Shown: piece by piece, positions 14,302 to 17,198 of the stretch
Layout: every line of letters starts with the position of its first letter
Position numbering within the stretch: the stretch's first letter is position 1
Source: Bacteroidota bacterium
GTDB taxonomy: Bacteria; Bacteroidota; Bacteroidia; Bacteroidales; UBA4417
Assembly: GCA_020048595.1 (NCBI GenBank)
Contig: JAIFMH010000220.1
Coordinates: forward strand, 1 to 17,198
Reading direction: 5' to 3'
Length of the DNA: 17,198 nucleotides
Program-made: the position numbers and the translations under genes
The notes under the pieces: generated by a model
What the model was told of the DNA's origin: nothing
Database searches by the model: none
What the model saw: the letters and a program-made list of their open reading frames with translations, nothing else

Positions 14302-16326
14302 ATGAATGCGGGCTTAACTTCTTCTTCAAATCAGGAAACTGATAAAAAGCTGGTCTTTACCATAAAGGAAAGATGCCGGGTTTGCTATACCTGTGTGCGT
14401 GAGTGCCCGGCAAAAGCCATTCGCATTACCGGAGGGCAGGCTGAAGTTATAACATCAAGGTGCATCGCCTGTGGAAATTGCATAAAAGTCTGTAGTCAGG
14501 ATGCAAAGATTTTTTATAAAGAGATCGAACATGTAAAATACCTGATCTCAGCATATCCGAAAGTTATTGCTTTGGTAGCTCCTAGTTTTCCGGCCGAATT
14601 TTATGATATTGAGGACCATAAGACACTTGTAGGTATTATTAAGTCATTCGGATTCAGTCATGTAACGGAAGTGTCGTTTGGTGCTGATTTAATTGCCAGG
14701 TATTACAAGGAACAGCTTACCCTTGATATGCCAGCAATCTCATCTGATTGTCCGGCAATAGTTGCATATATTGAACGCTATGAACCTGAGCTGACAAAAA
14801 AACTTGCCGCGGTTGTTTCTCCAATGGTAGCAATGGCAAGGGTAGTACGAAAAAAGTATGGAAATGATTCGAAACTTGTTTTTATAGGCCCTTGCCTTGC
14901 AAAAAAAGCTGAGTCAACTGAAGTTGACGCTGTGCTTACTTTTCGCGAATTACGTGAAATGATGGAAAATGCACGTATAAATCCATCAAAGATTGTTAAA
15001 GCTGAATTTGATCCTCCTATGGGCGGACGCGGAGCCATATTTCCGCTCAGTCATGGTTTGCTTAATACCATGGAAGTAAATGAAGATATTTTGAGTGAAA
15101 ATGTTCTGGTTGCGGGTGGAAAGGCTAATTTTCAGGATGCTTTGCGCGAATTTTCTCAGGGAAATCTCGAAGGGCATCATCTGCATTTGCTTTGTTGCGA
15201 AGGTTGTATCCTTGGTCCGGGCATGACACCCTATCCGAATACATCGCCTACCGGTATGCGTTTTGCAAAAAAAGCCAGGATTATTGATTATGCCAACCGA
15301 AAAATGGCTGTTCTGGATAAAGAGGAATGGTTGGCCTATCTTGAAGAATATTCAAAACTCGATTTTTCGCGAACATTTGAATCCAGGGATATGACGTCTG
15401 TTCGTCCTCCAAATGAGCAGATCAAGGATATTCTGTACAAAATGGGCAAATACAGCCAGCAGGACCACCTTAATTGCGGTGCTTGTGGGTATGATTCCTG
15501 TGAAGAACATGCAATAGCAATTATCAATGGTTTGGCTGAAACCGAAATGTGCCTGCCGTATTCCATCGAAAAACTACATAAATACATTCGTGAACTAAAT
15601 ATCTCAAAAGAAAAACTTGCCAATGTTCAGGAAGCGCTCCGGCATTCGGAAAAGCTTGCAGGCATGGGACAGCTTTCGGCTGGTATCGCTCACGAACTCA
15701 ACAATCCATTGGGCGTAATTACTATGTACAGCAATATTCTGAAAGAGGAGTTACCTGTTGACAGTCCAATGCTGCAGGATATTGCACTGATTGTTGAACA
15801 GGCTGACCGTTGCAGGAAAATAGTTGGAGGTCTGCTGAATTTTGCACGTAAGAACCAGTTAAATATTACAGAAACTGATGTTGTAAAACTGGCCAGGCAT
15901 AGTATTGATTCTGTCATAATTCCGGAAGGTATAAATGTTAGGTTGAATAGCAAAGTAACTGATCCGAAAGTTAATCTCGATTACGACCAGATGACCCAGG
16001 TATTGACAAACCTGCTCAAAAATGCTGTGGAAGCCATGCCTGAGAAAGGTGAAATTGTATTCGGTTTAACGGATACCAACGATCAGCTAACTATGAATAT
16101 AACAGACAATGGTACAGGTATTCAACCTGAAAATATGGATAAACTTTTTACCCCGTTCTTTACAACCAAAGGCATTGGGAAAGGAACTGGGCTTGGGTTA
16201 CCTATTATTTACGGAATAGTTAAAATGCACAAAGGTGATGTAACCGTAAAATCGAATATTGATCCGGCTTCAGGGCCAACAGGGACCACGTTTACAATAA
16301 CAATTCCGAGGAACAGGTTGGTGTGA
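14302..16326 (+). CDS. Sensory [FeFe] hydrogenase fused to histidine kinase (group C1-like)
   Basis: This 674-residue cytosolic fusion protein begins with a 2x[4Fe-4S] ferredoxin domain (C25, C28, C31, C35; C54, C57, C60, C64). An H-cluster domain follows, keeping four ligands: C140 (SSDCPA), C188 (GPCLAKK) and C289/C292 (CCEGCILGPGM). An extra [4Fe-4S] domain (C382, C385, C390, C407), a coiled coil (about 414-445) and an NtrB-type kinase come next: phospho-acceptor H455 in AGIAHELNNPLG, N564 in LLKNAVEAMP, DNGTGI, FTPFFTTKG and GKGTGLGLP. There are no membrane segments. The proton-transfer cysteine position is D139, so high catalytic turnover is unlikely and a sensory role for H2 or redox is inferred. 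Signal would flow from the H-cluster through the Fe-S relay and coiled coil to H455, then to the response regulator genes downstream. It resembles the phosphatase-linked sensor on the other strand up to about residue 440. Confidence 0.92.
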   Translation: MNAGLTSSSNQETDKKLVFTIKERCRVCYTCVRECPAKAIRITGGQAEVITSRCIACGNCIKVCSQDAKIFYKEIEHVKYLISAYPKVIALVAPSFPAEFYDIEDHKTLVGIIKSFGFSHVTEVSFGADLIARYYKEQLTLDMPAISSDCPAIVAYIERYEPELTKKLAAVVSPMVAMARVVRKKYGNDSKLVFIGPCLAKKAESTEVDAVLTFRELREMMENARINPSKIVKAEFDPPMGGRGAIFPLSHGLLNTMEVNEDILSENVLVAGGKANFQDALREFSQGNLEGHHLHLLCCEGCILGPGMTPYPNTSPTGMRFAKKARIIDYANRKMAVLDKEEWLAYLEEYSKLDFSRTFESRDMTSVRPPNEQIKDILYKMGKYSQQDHLNCGACGYDSCEEHAIAIINGLAETEMCLPYSIEKLHKYIRELNISKEKLANVQEALRHSEKLAGMGQLSAGIAHELNNPLGVITMYSNILKEELPVDSPMLQDIALIVEQADRCRKIVGGLLNFARKNQLNITETDVVKLARHSIDSVIIPEGINVRLNSKVTDPKVNLDYDQMTQVLTNLLKNAVEAMPEKGEIVFGLTDTNDQLTMNITDNGTGIQPENMDKLFTPFFTTKGIGKGTGLGLPIIYGIVKMHKGDVTVKSNIDPASGPTGTTFTITIPRNRLV

Positions 16327-16334
16327 AATTGTCG

Positions 16335-16407
16335 ATTGAAAATAAGTATTGGAAAATAGTTAATTGAAAATAGTTAATCAAAAATGGTAATCGAAAAGGC
16401 GAATTGG
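16335..16407. repeat. Degenerate 13-15-base tandem repeat
   Basis: About five units beginning AT(T/C)GAAAA follow each other. The two best share GAAAATAGTTAAT exactly (16352-16364 and 16366-16378, period 14). The array starts nine bases after the sensor-kinase stop codon. It lies in the 381-base gap 16327-16707, in which I see no gene. Confidence 0.5.
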
Positions 16408-16500
16408 TAAAATTACAGTGGAATTTTGTATTGTAGAGGCGTGATACTGCGAATTTCTTCAAAACAGGAAATGAAAATAGCGTAAGCAGATTGTTAGTAA

Positions 16501-16574
16501 AAATAAAACCAGAAGAGTTGACATGATTCTGAAAAAACAAAGAAATGATCAAATAAAACCCGAAAGGTTGATAT
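16501..16574. repeat. Pair of 24-base direct repeats spaced 50 bases apart
   Basis: Copies at 16501-16524 and 16551-16574 both read AAATAAAAC-C-x-GAA-x-x-GTTGA-x-AT with four differences. The core AACCCGAAAGGTT can form a small stem (AACC/GGTT). It resembles the CCCGAAGGG-type interspersed repeats I associate with Bacteroidota genomes, here decayed and duplicated. Confidence 0.45.
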
Positions 16575-16707
16575 TTTTTTGTCGGAAACATGGTTGATAA
16601 AAAAAAGAACAGTTAATATGCAAGAAATGAAGCATGAATTAACATAGCTTAAATTACAGTTTGTTATAGCTTCACAGCCAGATTTGAGGATTAAATTTCA
16701 GATAAAA

Positions 16708-17094
16708 ATGAAAAAGAAAATACTGATTGTTGACGATGATATGGACTATTTGTTCCAGATGCGTTTAAAAGTGGAGCAAATGGGTTTCGAAACCATTACA
16801 GCCGAAAGCCAGGCTGAAGCTGAGAAAGTGATATTGGAAATCAAACCTGATCTTTGTATTCTCGACCTGATGATGGAGAGCGATGACAGCGGCTTTATTC
16901 TGAGTTACAAAATCAAGCGGAAATATCCTGATGTTCCGGTCATTATTGCAACTGCAGTTACAGCTGAAACCGGGATTACATTTGATGTTCACGCCGATGA
17001 AAGTACACAGTGGATAAACGCTGATTTGTTCCTGGACAAAGGCATTCGTTTCGATCAGCTGCAGCGGGAAATCAAAAAACTACTGAAACTTTAA
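16708..17094 (+). CDS. Single-domain response regulator (CheY-like receiver)
   Basis: This 128-residue receiver domain has no output domain. The acidic pocket is D9-D11 (LIVDDDMD), the phospho-acceptor is D53 (LCILDLMM), T82 is the conserved hydroxyl residue, and K111 the conserved lysine (FLDKG). The stretch between T82 and K111 is about seven residues longer than in CheY (TGITFDVHADESTQWINADL), a variant loop that could contact a specific partner. The ATG at 16708 is preferred over an upstream in-frame TTG at 16684, because MKKKILIVDDD is a textbook receiver start. The gene lies 381 bases after the hydrogenase-kinase gene and three bases before another receiver gene. It is the probable phosphate acceptor of that kinase, acting as a relay or a protein-protein switch rather than binding DNA. 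Confidence 0.88.
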   Translation: MKKKILIVDDDMDYLFQMRLKVEQMGFETITAESQAEAEKVILEIKPDLCILDLMMESDDSGFILSYKIKRKYPDVPVIIATAVTAETGITFDVHADESTQWINADLFLDKGIRFDQLQREIKKLLKL

Positions 17095-17097
17095 CCG

Positions 17098-17198
17098 ATG
17101 GCTACCTATAAAATCCTGATTATTGATGACGAACCCGGAATCCGGGAAGGCACAAAACGTATTCTGCAGAATTTCAAGGTTGATTATCCATTTATGGA
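17098..17198 (+). CDS. Second response-regulator receiver protein, 5' fragment
   Basis: Only 33 codons lie in the window. They read MATYKILIIDDEPGIREG and continue into TKRILQNFKVDYPF, the first strand and helix of a receiver domain with the acidic pair D10-D11. The output domain, which could be a sigma-54 activator, a DNA-binding domain or another kinase, is beyond the right edge. The three-base gap to the preceding receiver shows co-transcription, so the hydrogenase-linked kinase apparently feeds at least two receivers. Confidence 0.85.
   Translation, partial: MATYKILIIDDEPGIREGTKRILQNFKVDYPFM

Noticed and set aside
16335..16574. Possible CRISPR array
   Set aside because: The repeats are degenerate and of two kinds, with no regular unique spacers between near-identical repeats and no cas genes nearby.
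16292..16591. 99-codon minus-strand frame after the sensor kinase
   Set aside because: It overlaps the kinase 3' end and repeat arrays, is Phe/Leu/Asn-rich from AT-rich DNA, and has no recognisable domain.
16684..16707. TTG start giving eight extra residues on the response regulator
   Set aside because: The ATG at 16708 gives the standard receiver N-terminus; the extra residues match no receiver feature.

Overview
The window looks like chromosomal DNA of an anaerobic or facultative member of the Bacteroidota. The evidence is AT-rich intergenic DNA, genes without strong Shine-Dalgarno sites, TAnnTTTG-type -7 boxes, SprB-type adhesin repeats, a Bacteroidota-type porin and short degenerate interspersed repeats between genes. 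No 16S or other phylogenetic marker is present, so the assignment rests on style and gene families.

Left part (1-5998): the 5' end of a large secreted glycine-rich/SprB-repeat surface protein runs leftward out of the window. It is followed by a roughly 1 kb AT-rich gap rich in inverted repeats. Next comes a small DUF2892 membrane protein with a CRP/FNR-like site upstream and a bidirectional terminator downstream. Then follow a broken outer-membrane porin gene and a second outer-membrane beta-barrel protein.

Right part (5999-17198): a hydrogen-metabolism and hydrogen-sensing locus arranged around a divergent promoter at 9711-9893. Rightward lie hydC (NuoE-like), hydB (NuoF-like) and hydA (a catalytic [FeFe] hydrogenase with intact H-cluster motifs), which together form a trimeric NAD-linked, probably electron-bifurcating group A3 enzyme. 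They are followed by a second, sensor-type [FeFe] hydrogenase fused to a histidine kinase (group C1-like), a single-domain response regulator and the start of a second receiver protein. Leftward lie a thioredoxin-like [2Fe-2S] ferredoxin, a third H-cluster protein with a PAS domain (group C3-like HydS) and a SpoIIE/PP2C phosphatase.

My reading is that one redox enzyme is flanked by two different H2/redox sensors. One is wired to a phosphatase (partner-switch type output) and the other to a two-component phosphorelay. Both sensors keep the four H-cluster cysteines but lack the proton-transfer cysteine, as expected for slow sensory enzymes. A Rex-like palindrome in the divergent promoter suggests NADH/NAD+ control. 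No tRNA, rRNA, CRISPR array, transposase or H-cluster maturase (HydE/F/G) gene was seen in the window.
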